The notes: generated by a model not told the origin, from the sequence alone. A stretch of 44,781 nucleotides of DNA from Nostoc desertorum CM1-VF14 (GCA_019359245.1 JAHHHR010000058.1:1-44781); one strand, 5' to 3'. Shown: positions 17,522-24,659, counted from the stretch's first letter. Made by a program: numbers and translations.

Positions 17522-18550
17522 TTAGGGTATTCTCCCATACTCCAACTCCAGAAGCTTCAACAGCTTCTCTTCCACAGCCGTTAAATAAGGCCGATTCAGC
17601 TTTCCCAACGACTGCAACAGACTTTTGACTGTCTCCTCCAGCGAATCGGAATACACCTGATTAATGCGATCGCTAATCACCTGCATCTGCTCACACTCGG
17701 TAGGCAGATAATTGTAAGACTTCAGGTGTTGTAACCCAACGGCGTACTCGCCATCCCACATTTTCACCGTGCAACTAAAGTTATTCACTGCGCTGACAAT
17801 AGCCCAACAGCTACCTTTGCCTCTCAGTTCGGGATTGTCCTTAGCAAGAATTTGGCAGACTTCACCAATTTGGTAGGTGTTGGGTACTTTAGTACGTTCC
17901 ATAATTCTCTGCACCACATCAGTTACAATTCTGGCACTGGGAACTTTACCGCCAGCCTTCTGTACTGCCCGTTGCCAAACTTCAATCTGCTGCTGGGGTT
18001 CTAGCTGTGCCAGAGGGCGCACTTGTCCTTCATTAGTTGGCAGGATTCGTGAGGGGTTAAGTCGAGTTTTGTCTACTTCCTCGTTTTGGGAACAATTTGT
18101 TCCCATTTCATCCACTCCCTCATTTTGGGAACAATTTGTTCCCGTTTCATCCACTTCCTCGTTTTGGGAACAATTTGTTCCCGTCACTATGTTGTCAAAT
18201 ACTACAGAACCAGCTATTAGATAATTGACTCGACGATGGGTGTATCCAAATCTATCACGACAATACTCCTCAAATGTGCGATGAGTGGATCTGTATAACC
18301 TGCGATCGCGCAACTGAGCCAATGCCTTGCCTGCCTCAAAAAACGCCCGCTCCACTTTCCTCTCCAGGTGCAAGCGATCGCTAATTTCCTGCTCGGTTAA
18401 TTCTGGAACTTCAACGGCAGTAACGTTAATTGTTGCTAAGGCTGGGTTTTCCTGAAGGGAGATATCCTCAAGGTCTTGGTCATCTGGTAATGTGCTGTCA
18501 CTGGATGCAGCAGAGGTGGCTTTGTTGCGCTTACGGGGTGGTTTAGTCAT
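17522..18550 (-). CDS. ParB/KorB-like DNA-binding protein of cyanobacterial plasmids
   Basis: A 342-residue protein. After a charged tail (1-55), residues 56-120 (LTEQEISDRLHLERKVERAF, AGKALAQLRDRRLY, then FEEYCRDRFGYTHRRVNYLI) form a helix-turn-helix region like that of plasmid ParB/KorB-type proteins. Residues 123-161 are three 13-residue repeats around GTNCSQNE; the SRILPTNEGQVRPLAQLEP segment follows, then a carboxy domain (KGSCWAIVSAVNNFSCTVKMWD) and a helical end. I infer a role in partition or autoregulation of the replicon. The tandem repeats are encoded by palindromes that may be its own binding sites. Four decayed copies of its 3' end lie to the left. Confidence 0.72.
   Translation of the reverse strand: MTKPPRKRNKATSAASSDSTLPDDQDLEDISLQENPALATINVTAVEVPELTEQEISDRLHLERKVERAFFEAGKALAQLRDRRLYRSTHRTFEEYCRDRFGYTHRRVNYLIAGSVVFDNIVTGTNCSQNEEVDETGTNCSQNEGVDEMGTNCSQNEEVDKTRLNPSRILPTNEGQVRPLAQLEPQQQIEVWQRAVQKAGGKVPSARIVTDVVQRIMERTKVPNTYQIGEVCQILAKDNPELRGKGSCWAIVSAVNNFSCTVKMWDGEYAVGLQHLKSYNYLPTECEQMQVISDRINQVYSDSLEETVKSLLQSLGKLNRPYLTAVEEKLLKLLELEYGRIP
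18088..18182. repeat. three iterated 17-bp palindromes, 39-bp period, inside the ParB/KorB-like gene
   Basis: GGGAACAATTTGTTCCC occurs identically at 18088-18104, 18127-18143 and 18166-18182. Each is a perfect dyad around a central T, and starts are exactly 39 bp apart (13 codons). They encode the GTNCSQNE repeats. Identical palindromes in tandem look like an operator or a centromere-like (parS-type) cluster placed inside the reading frame. Confidence 0.85.
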
Positions 18551-18696
18551 TTTTCCACCTCTTTTGGTTCAGTGGCATTGCTTAAAGTCGATTGCAAATC
18601 AATTTAAAAAATAGAGTTTTCATAAAATGGTTCAGACTTTAGAGGAAAAAATACTTTCAACTGATTAGTTAGTAAATGCCTGTCAAAAGCAATACG
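18551..18696. other. short intergenic gap upstream of the ParB/KorB-like gene
   Basis: About 145 bp, AT-rich, which should carry the promoter of the ParB/KorB-like gene unless it is read from the XRE genes upstream on the same strand. No palindrome of the GGGAACAA type is present here, so the three copies inside the gene are not mirrored in its promoter. Confidence 0.4.
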
Positions 18697-18954
18697 TTAC
18701 GATGTTTGGTCTTTTGATTTGTCTGACCCATAAGCTAACAAATCACCGGGCTGGCAATTAAGAGCTTTGCAGTATTTTTCTAGCGTGTCTCTGTCTAGTC
18801 TCTCTGGCATCACCCGAATATTTTTGTGTTTGCTGACGGTTACAGGATGCAACCCTGTCATCTGGGCAAGCTTTTTATAGTCGATTTCTCTATCAGCCAT
18901 TAATACAGCCAAGCGCCACTTGATCGGCATTGATTCTTCTATTGGTATCACCAT
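18697..18954 (-). CDS. XRE-family regulator, paralogue 1
   Basis: An 85-residue Cro/CI-type helix-turn-helix protein: PIKWRLAVLMADREIDYKKL, AQMTGLHPVTVSKHKN (recognition helix), then RLDRDTLEKYCKALNCQPGDLL, the typical ending of the HTH_26/YozG-like subgroup. A strong AGGAGG lies 12 bases before ATG 18954. It is about 50 percent identical to the next gene upstream (19083-19319), so the two arose by duplication. Same strand as the ParB/KorB-like gene. Confidence 0.85.
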   Translation of the reverse strand: MVIPIEESMPIKWRLAVLMADREIDYKKLAQMTGLHPVTVSKHKNIRVMPERLDRDTLEKYCKALNCQPGDLLAYGSDKSKDQTS

Positions 18955-19045
18955 ATTTAACTTACACCTCCTTGTGTTTGCCCCAATGCTTACTGTGACA
19001 GTGGCACAAATCTAGTCAGCTTTCAAATGTGGTTATCTGGTGTTT

Positions 19046-19072
19046 GCCTAGTCTAAGTAGGTATTGCTAGGC
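19046..19072. repeat. small inverted repeat between the two XRE genes
   Basis: GCCTAG (19046-19051) and CTAGGC (19067-19072) frame a 15-base loop, just after the stop of the upstream XRE gene and about 100 bp before the downstream one. It could be an operator or a weak processing hairpin. Confidence 0.4.
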
Positions 19073-19082
19073 TTTGCATATT

Positions 19083-19319
19083 TTAATCTGGCTCGAACTT
19101 CAATAAATCGCCTGGATTACAGTTGAGTGCTTTACAAAGTTGATTAAGTGTTTCCCTATCCAGTCTCTTGGGCATATCACGGTATGCCTTTAGCTTTGAA
19201 ATTGTGTTTGGATGAAGTCCTGTAATTTCTGCCAGTTCTCCAGTTTTAATATCACGTTCAAGCATGAGATAGGCCAAGTTCCACTTAATCGTCATTGGGA
19301 ATAATGCGCTGCACTGCAT
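19083..19319 (-). CDS. XRE-family regulator, paralogue 2
   Basis: A 78-residue protein with the same layout as its neighbour: TIKWNLAYLMLERDIKTGEL, AEITGLHPNTISKLKAYRDM (recognition helix), RLDRETLNQLCKALNCNPGDLL. An ATG at 19295 (MTIKW) is a possible shorter start matching the core of the paralogue. It is divergent from the 301-residue gene at 19476, and the shared gap contains a pair of dyad sites, which makes this protein the natural candidate for binding them. Confidence 0.85.
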   Translation of the reverse strand: MQCSALFPMTIKWNLAYLMLERDIKTGELAEITGLHPNTISKLKAYRDMPKRLDRETLNQLCKALNCNPGDLLKFEPD

Positions 19320-19389
19320 CTTTAAAATTACCCTTTAACGGATGGAATCTAAACCTAGATTAGCTGCTACTAACCGATATGTCAATATT

Positions 19390-19426
19390 CTAATCGTAAT
19401 GGTTGACAACTAATCGAAACGGTTAG
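19390..19426. promoter_or_regulatory. tandem operator-like sites in the divergent promoter region
   Basis: CTAATCGTAATGGTTG (19390-19405) and CTAATCGAAACGGTTAG (19410-19426) are near-repeats exactly 20 bp apart, about two helical turns. The second is an imperfect dyad (CTAATCG / CGGTTAG). A half-site CTAACCG lies about 15 bp to the left. Spacing, symmetry and place between the XRE gene and a divergent operon suggest repressor binding. Confidence 0.6.
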
Positions 19427-19475
19427 ATAATAAAAATAGAGAAAGCGCCCGACTACCAATCTGAAGCGCTTCTCT

Positions 19476-20381
19476 ATGTCCATTAAGACTTTATCAATTA
19501 TGACTCACGCCCTTTACACAACACAACAGCTGCAACTGAAATCGATTGCCCGACTCAAGCAAATCTACAGCGAAATCGCCTGCACAGTCGAAGTAAGCGA
19601 CAAACGCTGCAAAGATTCTTGGATTAGTGCAATCGCTGAATATCAGGCAAGCAAGATTCAGAAGCTCACCCCTGCTGCCCCCGACAACCAAGCCCTCGCC
19701 CAAGCCGAACTCGACAACTACATCGCTGACCAAGCCCAAGTTGTAGCTCCCGAACCCTTCAGAATAGTCGAAATCTCGTTTGACCATCACGAATATTATG
19801 CAGATGACAGACTGGTAGCCAGCATCAGCCATGACGACAACCATTTAACGCAACGCTGGGTAGTCATAGTCAACGATAAAGAAGTATTCCGTGCCAACAC
19901 TCTAATGCGTTGCGATCGCTTCATCTGCACTCACTACAAAGACGGTACACTGCCAATAAAAGCAGAGGTGCAGGGGAGCAGGGGTGCAGAGGGGAAAAAC
20001 TTACAACAACTTTCTCCTCTGCCCCTCTGCGCCTCTGCCCCGCAAGTTTCCTCTTCTACTGAAAACCAAATCATGGCGCATATCTTCAACGAGTGCCAAA
20101 ATTATGGGTTTGAAATTCTCGATGATGGCATTTACAACAAGGGCGTGAAACTGGGGCAAGTCGGATGCACTGACGGGAACTGGTGGGTGAAGAGGCGTTA
20201 TTCAGTCCAGCAGCAGTATTCTAACTCGGTGCTTGATGCTGTGCGCTCATTGTCGATGGTGGACGTGTCTACTGATGGTAAATCCATTTTTGATGAATAT
20301 TTTTTAGACCAACCCTTAGAACAGCTAACTGGCGATAGATTGCAACGGCTGCTGGAGAGAGCGGAGTTAGTCACAGCGTAG
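19476..20381 (+). CDS. unknown plasmid-core protein with an in-frame repeat insertion
   Basis: A 301-residue protein that opens the rightward run leading to the replication gene. The amino part (about 20-165) has no recognised fold (FRIVEISFDHHEYYADDRLV, WVVIVNDKEVFRAN). Residues about 163-190 (GSRGAEGKNLQQLSPLPLCA) are encoded by a GC-rich inverted repeat (19962-20041) that occurs widely in Nostocales, so this linker is not original. The carboxy part (FNECQNYGFEILDDGIYNKG, then VGCTDGNWWVKRRYSVQQQY) looks like a compact domain. Start ATG 19476, with ATG 19500 possible. Function unknown. Confidence 0.65.
   Translation: MSIKTLSIMTHALYTTQQLQLKSIARLKQIYSEIACTVEVSDKRCKDSWISAIAEYQASKIQKLTPAAPDNQALAQAELDNYIADQAQVVAPEPFRIVEISFDHHEYYADDRLVASISHDDNHLTQRWVVIVNDKEVFRANTLMRCDRFICTHYKDGTLPIKAEVQGSRGAEGKNLQQLSPLPLCASAPQVSSSTENQIMAHIFNECQNYGFEILDDGIYNKGVKLGQVGCTDGNWWVKRRYSVQQQYSNSVLDAVRSLSMVDVSTDGKSIFDEYFLDQPLEQLTGDRLQRLLERAELVTA
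19962..20041. repeat. GC-rich inverted repeat inserted in frame
   Basis: An arm rich in GCAGAGGTGCAGGGGAGCAG faces an arm CTCTGCCCCTCTGCGCCTCTG about 40 bp later. It interrupts the 301-residue gene without breaking the frame. A similar arm pair appears inside the element at 34981-35166. Confidence 0.75.
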
Positions 20382-20385
20382 TTCA

Positions 20386-20457
20386 ACCAGTTATCAGTAA
20401 ACAGTTAACAGTTATCAAGATTCGACACTGTTAACTGATAACTGGTAACTGCTCACT
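20386..20457. repeat. AT-rich inverted repeat of the GTTAACTG type
   Basis: CAGTTAACAG (20402-20411) pairs with CTGTTAACTG (20428-20437), with flanking CAGTTATCAG and GATAACTGG arms. Such repeats are common between genes in Nostocales. It separates the 301-residue gene from the next one. Confidence 0.75.
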
Positions 20458-20487
20458 GATTATTTCCCTTCATTCACCTATTCATCT

Positions 20488-20814
20488 ATGCAACCCACGA
20501 TCTCAATCCCACAACACTGGGGCTACCCTCGCTTTGCCTTGGATCAGCGTACACAACAGGGCATCATTCTGGGACTTCAATACTACCCAAATGGTACAAA
20601 ATTAGCTGAACAATTTGGTGGTGGTTGGCGTTATGCGCTGATGCCTAAGAAAAATTCTGATGAATTGTTCCACTTTCAGGAGTCTCAAATTAAACCGTTT
20701 TCACCAGAAGAACTATTCCACCAAATTACCGCAGAGATTGACTTTTACCAACAGCAGATAAGCATTCTCAACCGACAGTTAACCGTATTAACTGGAGGCT
20801 CAAACAATGGCTAA
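20488..20814 (+). CDS. unknown 108-residue protein of the replication-core operon
   Basis: The first part (ISIPQHWGYPRFALDQRTQQ, then GIILGLQYYPNGTKLAEQFG and GWRYALMPKK) resembles small cyanobacterial plasmid proteins with the IGLQYYPxGT motif, of unknown function. The carboxy end (EELFHQITAEIDFYQQQISI, LNRQLTVLTG) is a helical, probably coiled-coil tail. It overlaps the next gene by 8 bp (20807-20814), so the two are translationally coupled. Confidence 0.65.
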   Translation: MQPTISIPQHWGYPRFALDQRTQQGIILGLQYYPNGTKLAEQFGGGWRYALMPKKNSDELFHFQESQIKPFSPEELFHQITAEIDFYQQQISILNRQLTVLTGGSNNG

Positions 20815-21016
20815 GGAAGCAAACAACGACTTTGAGTGTAGGGCTAATCATTTGCTGCGTTCGATTCGACTTTGCGGTGGTTGTATTCCACTGGATCGTC
20901 TGCAATTCCAATTCTCTGATTCAGTAATTCAAACTCTGCTGGATAAAGAACTGGTGCAAGTACAGAACACGGGACGCGGTTTTTTGTTGGAAATTGCCGA
21001 GGATTTTAACTCTTAA
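20807..21016 (+). CDS. small winged-helix-like protein
   Basis: A 69-residue protein: NDFECRANHLLRSIRLCGGC, then IPLDRLQFQFSDSVIQTLLD and KELVQVQNTGRGFLLEIAED. The order helix, helix, strand turn (GRGF) strand suggests a winged helix-turn-helix, as in small plasmid regulators, but no family name can be given. It overlaps the gene before it by 8 bp and is 17 bp from the next. Confidence 0.6.
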   Translation: MAKEANNDFECRANHLLRSIRLCGGCIPLDRLQFQFSDSVIQTLLDKELVQVQNTGRGFLLEIAEDFNS

Positions 21017-21033
21017 TCGAAGAGGAAGCAATT

Positions 21034-21423
21034 ATGAAACTTTACGCTAAGACCATTGCACAGGCTTTACCTGATTGGGCAACCATCGTTACAAAGAGTG
21101 CAGATTTGATTGAGATTGAAATCAATGATGAACACCCAAATTTTCAATCTCTGCTTGAGGAGTTAGAGACGGAGATTGAGCCAGGAATCATGGGATTGAA
21201 AGCGGAGGATTTATGCTCACGGTTGGGCATAGAAATGTCTAACCCATATCTCCACCAATTACTTGAACAAGCCCAAACCCTGATATCCCTTATTGCTGCA
21301 CATTCAGACTACAAACAACTGCTGGACTTAGGATATCAACCTGATTTAAACATTGCTGATGCTCAAACTGCACTGACTTATTTGCAATGGGAGTTAGACC
21401 GGAATCGAGAACCTTCTGTTTAG
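21034..21423 (+). CDS. unknown 129-residue acidic protein
   Basis: MKLYAKTIAQALPDWATIVT begins a protein rich in Glu and Leu with a beta-alpha start (TKSADLIEIEINDEHPNFQS) and a helical rest (LHQLLEQAQTLISLIAAHSD). An AGAGGAAG stretch about 10 bases before ATG 21034 is a good ribosome-binding site. No domain was recognised. It is part of the rightward operon; a hairpin follows its stop. Confidence 0.6.
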   Translation: MKLYAKTIAQALPDWATIVTKSADLIEIEINDEHPNFQSLLEELETEIEPGIMGLKAEDLCSRLGIEMSNPYLHQLLEQAQTLISLIAAHSDYKQLLDLGYQPDLNIADAQTALTYLQWELDRNREPSV

Positions 21424-21431
21424 TAGAAAAC

Positions 21432-21467
21432 CGATTGCTTGAGTATCAGCTTTTCTTCAAGCAATCG
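21432..21467 (+). repeat. intra-operon hairpin
   Basis: CGATTGCTTGA (21432-21442) and TCAAGCAATCG (21457-21467) form a perfect 11-bp stem, 8 bp after a stop codon. There is no T-run afterwards, so an RNA processing or attenuating structure is more likely than a terminator. Confidence 0.55.
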
Positions 21468-21523
21468 TAAAGCGCTGAAAGTTTACGCTACAGACCACTA
21501 ATTATTGCACAGGCTAACAAAAT

Positions 21524-22366
21524 ATGGTTACTGAAATAAAACTAGGTTTATGCAACCCTCCTGAACCCATCTATTTATTTGTCAATCAGGGGGAAGTAGA
21601 CGGGGAATCATTCGTTTGGTACAAGTTTAATATCAGCCAAGAGAAGAAAATCCCAGTTACCCAAAGGGCGTTAACTGGGTACTTGTCTGAACTGCGCCTA
21701 ACAACTAAAGAATTCAAAGGCAAAGACAATCTGAAGCTGGATATTGTTGTCAGTGCTGATGAACTTTATGTAGTGAGAACTGGCATTGAAACCAATTTCG
21801 CCAAAAGCTTTCTTTTAGCTGCGTCATTAGTTCAGGATTTTTCTAAGCCACTGATTATTGTTGCGAATGCTGGTGACGAGAATACAGTTTTCTGCAATCT
21901 TTACGATGCCGTGACTAAAAGCAGGATTGAAAGAGAATGGAACAAAAATGCTGATTGGACAACTATCATTCGTGATATCCAATCCTTATTGGGTAAAACT
22001 TCAAGCTCCATTCCAGAACCACCACTGACTCCACCAAAACTTAGCGTAGTTCCTCAAGCAGTACCGACTCAGGATTTACGAGTTAAAAATATTCGCACCT
22101 TGCTTGATTATCCCCTTGATTTAGTCAAAGAGTGGTTGCAATTTCAGGATGTTGACCGCCCAAGTTTACTTGATATTAGCCAGATTAATGAACTAATCAA
22201 AACCATGTGTTTGGCTTGGGCGGCAGGCAAGTGTGACCATTCCAATCATGCTGAGTCTTCGTATCAGAATCTTGTTGTTGATGCTGTTACTGACGGTGCT
22301 GATGAATTAGCTGCTATCACCGCATGGATGCAGCAGTTGCAAACAGTAAAGACTGGGGCAGGCTGA
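21524..22366 (+). CDS. unknown 280-residue plasmid-core protein, possibly OB-fold single-strand-binding
   Basis: The amino half (PPEPIYLFVNQGEVDGESFV, WYKFNISQEKKIPVTQRALT, GYLSELRLTTKEFKGKDNLK, LDIVVSADELYVVRTG) is beta-rich in a way that recalls OB-fold proteins that bind single-stranded DNA or support replication. A proline-rich linker (IPEPPLTPPKLSVVP, about 165-180) follows, then a helical carboxy domain with cysteine and histidine (CLAWAAGKCDHSNHAESSYQ). The fold assignment is inference; the place in the replication operon agrees with it. Confidence 0.6.
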   Translation: MVTEIKLGLCNPPEPIYLFVNQGEVDGESFVWYKFNISQEKKIPVTQRALTGYLSELRLTTKEFKGKDNLKLDIVVSADELYVVRTGIETNFAKSFLLAASLVQDFSKPLIIVANAGDENTVFCNLYDAVTKSRIEREWNKNADWTTIIRDIQSLLGKTSSSIPEPPLTPPKLSVVPQAVPTQDLRVKNIRTLLDYPLDLVKEWLQFQDVDRPSLLDISQINELIKTMCLAWAAGKCDHSNHAESSYQNLVVDAVTDGADELAAITAWMQQLQTVKTGAG

Positions 22367-22440
22367 ACCGGAATTTAGAAGTCGGAAGTCAGAATTATCC
22401 TGGCTTCTCATTTATTCAAATTACCAAACAGGAATTACCC

Positions 22441-22650
22441 ATGAAAGTCATCGTTACAGTAATCGAAAAAATTACGAGTGAAGCTCACATCGATATCCCT
22501 GATGGGCTAAATCAATCCGCAATTAAACAACACATAGTAGACCGCTACAACACTGGAGAGATATCCACAGATATGAACATCTTTCAAGTTGACTTTGAAT
22601 CTATCAGCGCTCAAATTGTCCAAGAACAGTCTGATGCTAAATCTGCATAA
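22441..22650 (+). CDS. small unknown protein, 69 residues
   Basis: MKVIVTVIEKITSEAHIDIP, then GLNQSAIKQHIVDRYNTGEI. A compact beta-alpha-beta-like protein. I use ATG 22441; the open frame to 22324 overlaps the end of the previous gene in another phase and is not needed. It is followed after 17 bp by the helix-turn-helix gene, with AGGGGAGG as its ribosome-binding site. No function known. Confidence 0.6.
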   Translation: MKVIVTVIEKITSEAHIDIPDGLNQSAIKQHIVDRYNTGEISTDMNIFQVDFESISAQIVQEQSDAKSA

Positions 22651-22667
22651 ATAGGGGAGGTAATCAA

Positions 22668-23066
22668 ATGCATACAAAATGGACTGATGAAGAACTCGCA
22701 ATCATTGAAGCTAAGGCTGAACTTTATAACCCTAAGCAAATAGCCTCAATCTTAAAAAGACATGGGTATTTTCGCACTCCAATTGCGATTGCTACTAAGC
22801 TTTGGGCTTTGGGTTATTCTACAAGCCCTTTCCTCGATAACTATAGTAGTGCTGAAATTGCCCGTGTTCTGTGTGTGCATTCCACTACTGTTTCTGGTTG
22901 GGTACGCCGTGGTTGGTTGAAAACTAGTCGTCGTTCTTCTAAACGTTATCAAGTTCGGAGATGGCATCTCAAAAACTTTTTTGATAATCCCCCACAGCAT
23001 TTAAAAAAGCGTATTGCCTCTATTGATGCCGAAGCTATTAATTACTTATTGGGGAGAAAAGCATGA
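22668..23066 (+). CDS. DNA-binding protein with two helix-turn-helix units
   Basis: A 132-residue basic protein. Residues 1-45 (WTDEELAIIEAKAELYNPKQ, IASILKRHGYFRTPIAIATK) resemble a SANT/Myb-like DNA-binding repeat. Residues 55-105 (YSSAEIARVLCVHSTTVSGW, VRRGWLKTSRR, YQVRRWHLKNFF) resemble a MerR/excisionase-type winged helix. Proteins of this form are typical plasmid or phage regulators. An AGGGGAGG site precedes ATG 22668, and its stop overlaps the DUF1392 start (ATGA). Confidence 0.7.
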   Translation: MHTKWTDEELAIIEAKAELYNPKQIASILKRHGYFRTPIAIATKLWALGYSTSPFLDNYSSAEIARVLCVHSTTVSGWVRRGWLKTSRRSSKRYQVRRWHLKNFFDNPPQHLKKRIASIDAEAINYLLGRKA

Positions 23067-23521
23067 TTGACAATATTAATGCACTCTTAACGAGTTGGTA
23101 TATCTCTCCGCCTTGGGGTCGAACAATTTCACCTGTTGAGGTGAATTTACTGGAGAGAGTTTACCTGAGAACCACGAGAACATTTGGTTACTGCTGTGGG
23201 ATGCAGTGGAAGCATGAGTGCTGGATTTATTCAATTGATTGCCGTAATGAAATACTCCACGCTACACAAAACCAAATCATTGGGACTGGGGAATTAGAAG
23301 CCATTACTGTGCAAAAGCCTGCTTTTGTTTTGGGCGAAAGAGTGATCCTCTGTTCTCACGACAAGGGAACAAAACAACGGCTGATTTTGGGGATTGGGCT
23401 GGTGAATAATTCTTGGTTTTACATCGTTGAATTGGTGTCGCCAACATTAACTCCACCACTGACTATATCTAATCGCTTCTCACTGGTTGGTGAGAAAAGT
23501 TTGGTGCGCGTGAATGTTTAA
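23063..23521 (+). CDS. DUF1392 family protein (intact copy)
   Basis: A 152-residue protein with the DUF1392 signature: LLTSWYISPPWGRTISPVEV, NLLERVYLRTTRTFGYCCGM (aromatic and paired cysteines), then IIGTGELEAITVQKPAFVLG and RLILGIGLVNNSWFYIVELV. The family is confined to cyanobacteria and usually plasmid-borne; its role is unknown. It overlaps the upstream DNA-binding gene by 4 bp. Two broken relatives are found in the right arm (39701-39949 and 41222-41478), where the first also follows its upstream gene with a 4-bp overlap. Confidence 0.8.
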   Translation: MIDNINALLTSWYISPPWGRTISPVEVNLLERVYLRTTRTFGYCCGMQWKHECWIYSIDCRNEILHATQNQIIGTGELEAITVQKPAFVLGERVILCSHDKGTKQRLILGIGLVNNSWFYIVELVSPTLTPPLTISNRFSLVGEKSLVRVNV

Positions 23522-23542
23522 GCAGTTTTGAAGGAGACGATT

Positions 23543-23686
23543 ATGATATCTAACTTGATAAGTCACCAAAGCAATCATAACAGCAGCCCGTTTAACACAA
23601 TTCGTCACCTAGATGACAACGGCAATGAACACTGGCTAGCTAGAGTGCGCTGGTTGCCCGAAATAGTAAAAGTCATCTCTCAATAA
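23543..23686 (+). pseudogene. amino-terminal fragment of a BRO/DinD-like antirepressor
   Basis: A 47-codon frame with an AAGGAGA ribosome-binding site. NSSPFNTIRHLDDNGNEHWL followed by AR matches the start of BRO-N or DinD-type proteins, which normally continue ARELMxLLGYxxW. Here the match is lost right after WLAR (VRWLPEIVKVISQ) and the frame stops. It is the stump of a deleted gene that keeps its translation signals. Confidence 0.55.
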
Positions 23687-23711
23687 TTCCTTACTAACCC
23701 AATCTTTCATT

Positions 23712-23990
23712 ATGAACAGTCTACGAAAAACCTTGGCAGAAAAATATGGTCTTGTTGCTGATATCATGCACGACGATTATTTTTTTGTTCAGTTACCAGA
23801 TAACGAAGATCATTCGCTCAAGTTTAAGATGAGTAATTTACCAGAGTGTATTCGGATTGAGCTTGCAGAATGTTTTGCTGGCAGTGTTATTGCGGCTTGG
23901 GAAGTTCCCTTATTTTTACTTCCTCAAGTGTTACAGCAAGCCCATGATTTTGTCCTTGAGTATTGGGAGCAGGTATCTCAAGAAACGTAA
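23712..23990 (+). CDS. unknown 92-residue protein
   Basis: MNSLRKTLAEKYGLVADIMH, then DDYFFVQLPDNEDHSLKFKM and SNLPECIRIELAECFAGSVI. An acidic protein with mixed strands and helices, and a hydrophobic helix (WEVPLFLLPQVLQQAHDFVL). No domain recognised. Part of the rightward run between the BRO-like stump and the AlkB-like gene. Confidence 0.55.
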   Translation: MNSLRKTLAEKYGLVADIMHDDYFFVQLPDNEDHSLKFKMSNLPECIRIELAECFAGSVIAAWEVPLFLLPQVLQQAHDFVLEYWEQVSQET

Positions 23991-24059
23991 AGTATTCTCC
24001 ACAACCAAAACTAACAGCAATTCCTTCATTTACATATTCTTTAGTTAGAGAAAAGTACT

Positions 24060-24659
24060 ATGCAACAACTCAATTTATTTACTGAATCAACCCCAGTTCT
24101 TCCAGTCACTTATTACCCCGACTTCTTAAATCAAGAACTTGCAAACTCACTCTACCAACACTGCTTGAAACTGGAGTGGCAACAAAATCAAATCAGAATG
24201 TTGGGTAAAACAATGCCCGTTCCCCGCCTCGAATGTATTTACGGGAACTACGGCTGCGATTACCTTTACTCAAATAGCGTATTTTTGAAACCACTATGGT
24301 GGACAGAAGCTCTGCAAGTAATGCGCGATCGCATCACTGGACTAACTGGCTACAAATTCCGTATCGTCATCGGAAATCAGTACCGCAGTGGACAGGATTC
24401 GATTGGTTGGCACGCTGACAATGAACCATCGATGGGATCTAACCCTGCGATTGCATCAGTCAGCCTGGGTTCATGTCGCAAATTCCAAATCAAACCGAGA
24501 AATGGCAGGCCAACGGATTTCTGGCTGGAACACGGCAGTTTACTGGTAATGCACCCAGGTTGCCAGTCTACTCATGTGCATCAGGTTCCCAAGACCAACA
24601 AAGTTGTTAGTACCCGTATCAATCTCACATTCCGACCGCACACAGGAGGCGGGAGATAA
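24060..24659 (+). CDS. AlkB-like 2-oxoglutarate/Fe(II) dioxygenase
   Basis: A 199-residue member of the AlkB group. The iron ligands are visible: HAD at 118-120 (in DSIGWHADNEPSMG) and a distal His at 172 or 174 (QSTHVHQVPK), with R186 and R192 (RINLTFR) as the 2-oxoglutarate-binding arginine pair. PRLECIYGNYGCDYLYS is the nucleotide-recognition lid region. Relatives repair alkylated DNA or RNA by oxidative demethylation. Length suits the compact bacterial type. Finding it directly before the replication gene suggests a role in protecting plasmid DNA, which is inference. Confidence 0.88.
   Translation: MQQLNLFTESTPVLPVTYYPDFLNQELANSLYQHCLKLEWQQNQIRMLGKTMPVPRLECIYGNYGCDYLYSNSVFLKPLWWTEALQVMRDRITGLTGYKFRIVIGNQYRSGQDSIGWHADNEPSMGSNPAIASVSLGSCRKFQIKPRNGRPTDFWLEHGSLLVMHPGCQSTHVHQVPKTNKVVSTRINLTFRPHTGGGR

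Noticed and set aside
18088..18182. CRISPR-like array (three repeats at 39 bp)
   Set aside because: Repeats and spacers are both almost constant and lie in an open reading frame; only three units exist, and no cas gene is present.
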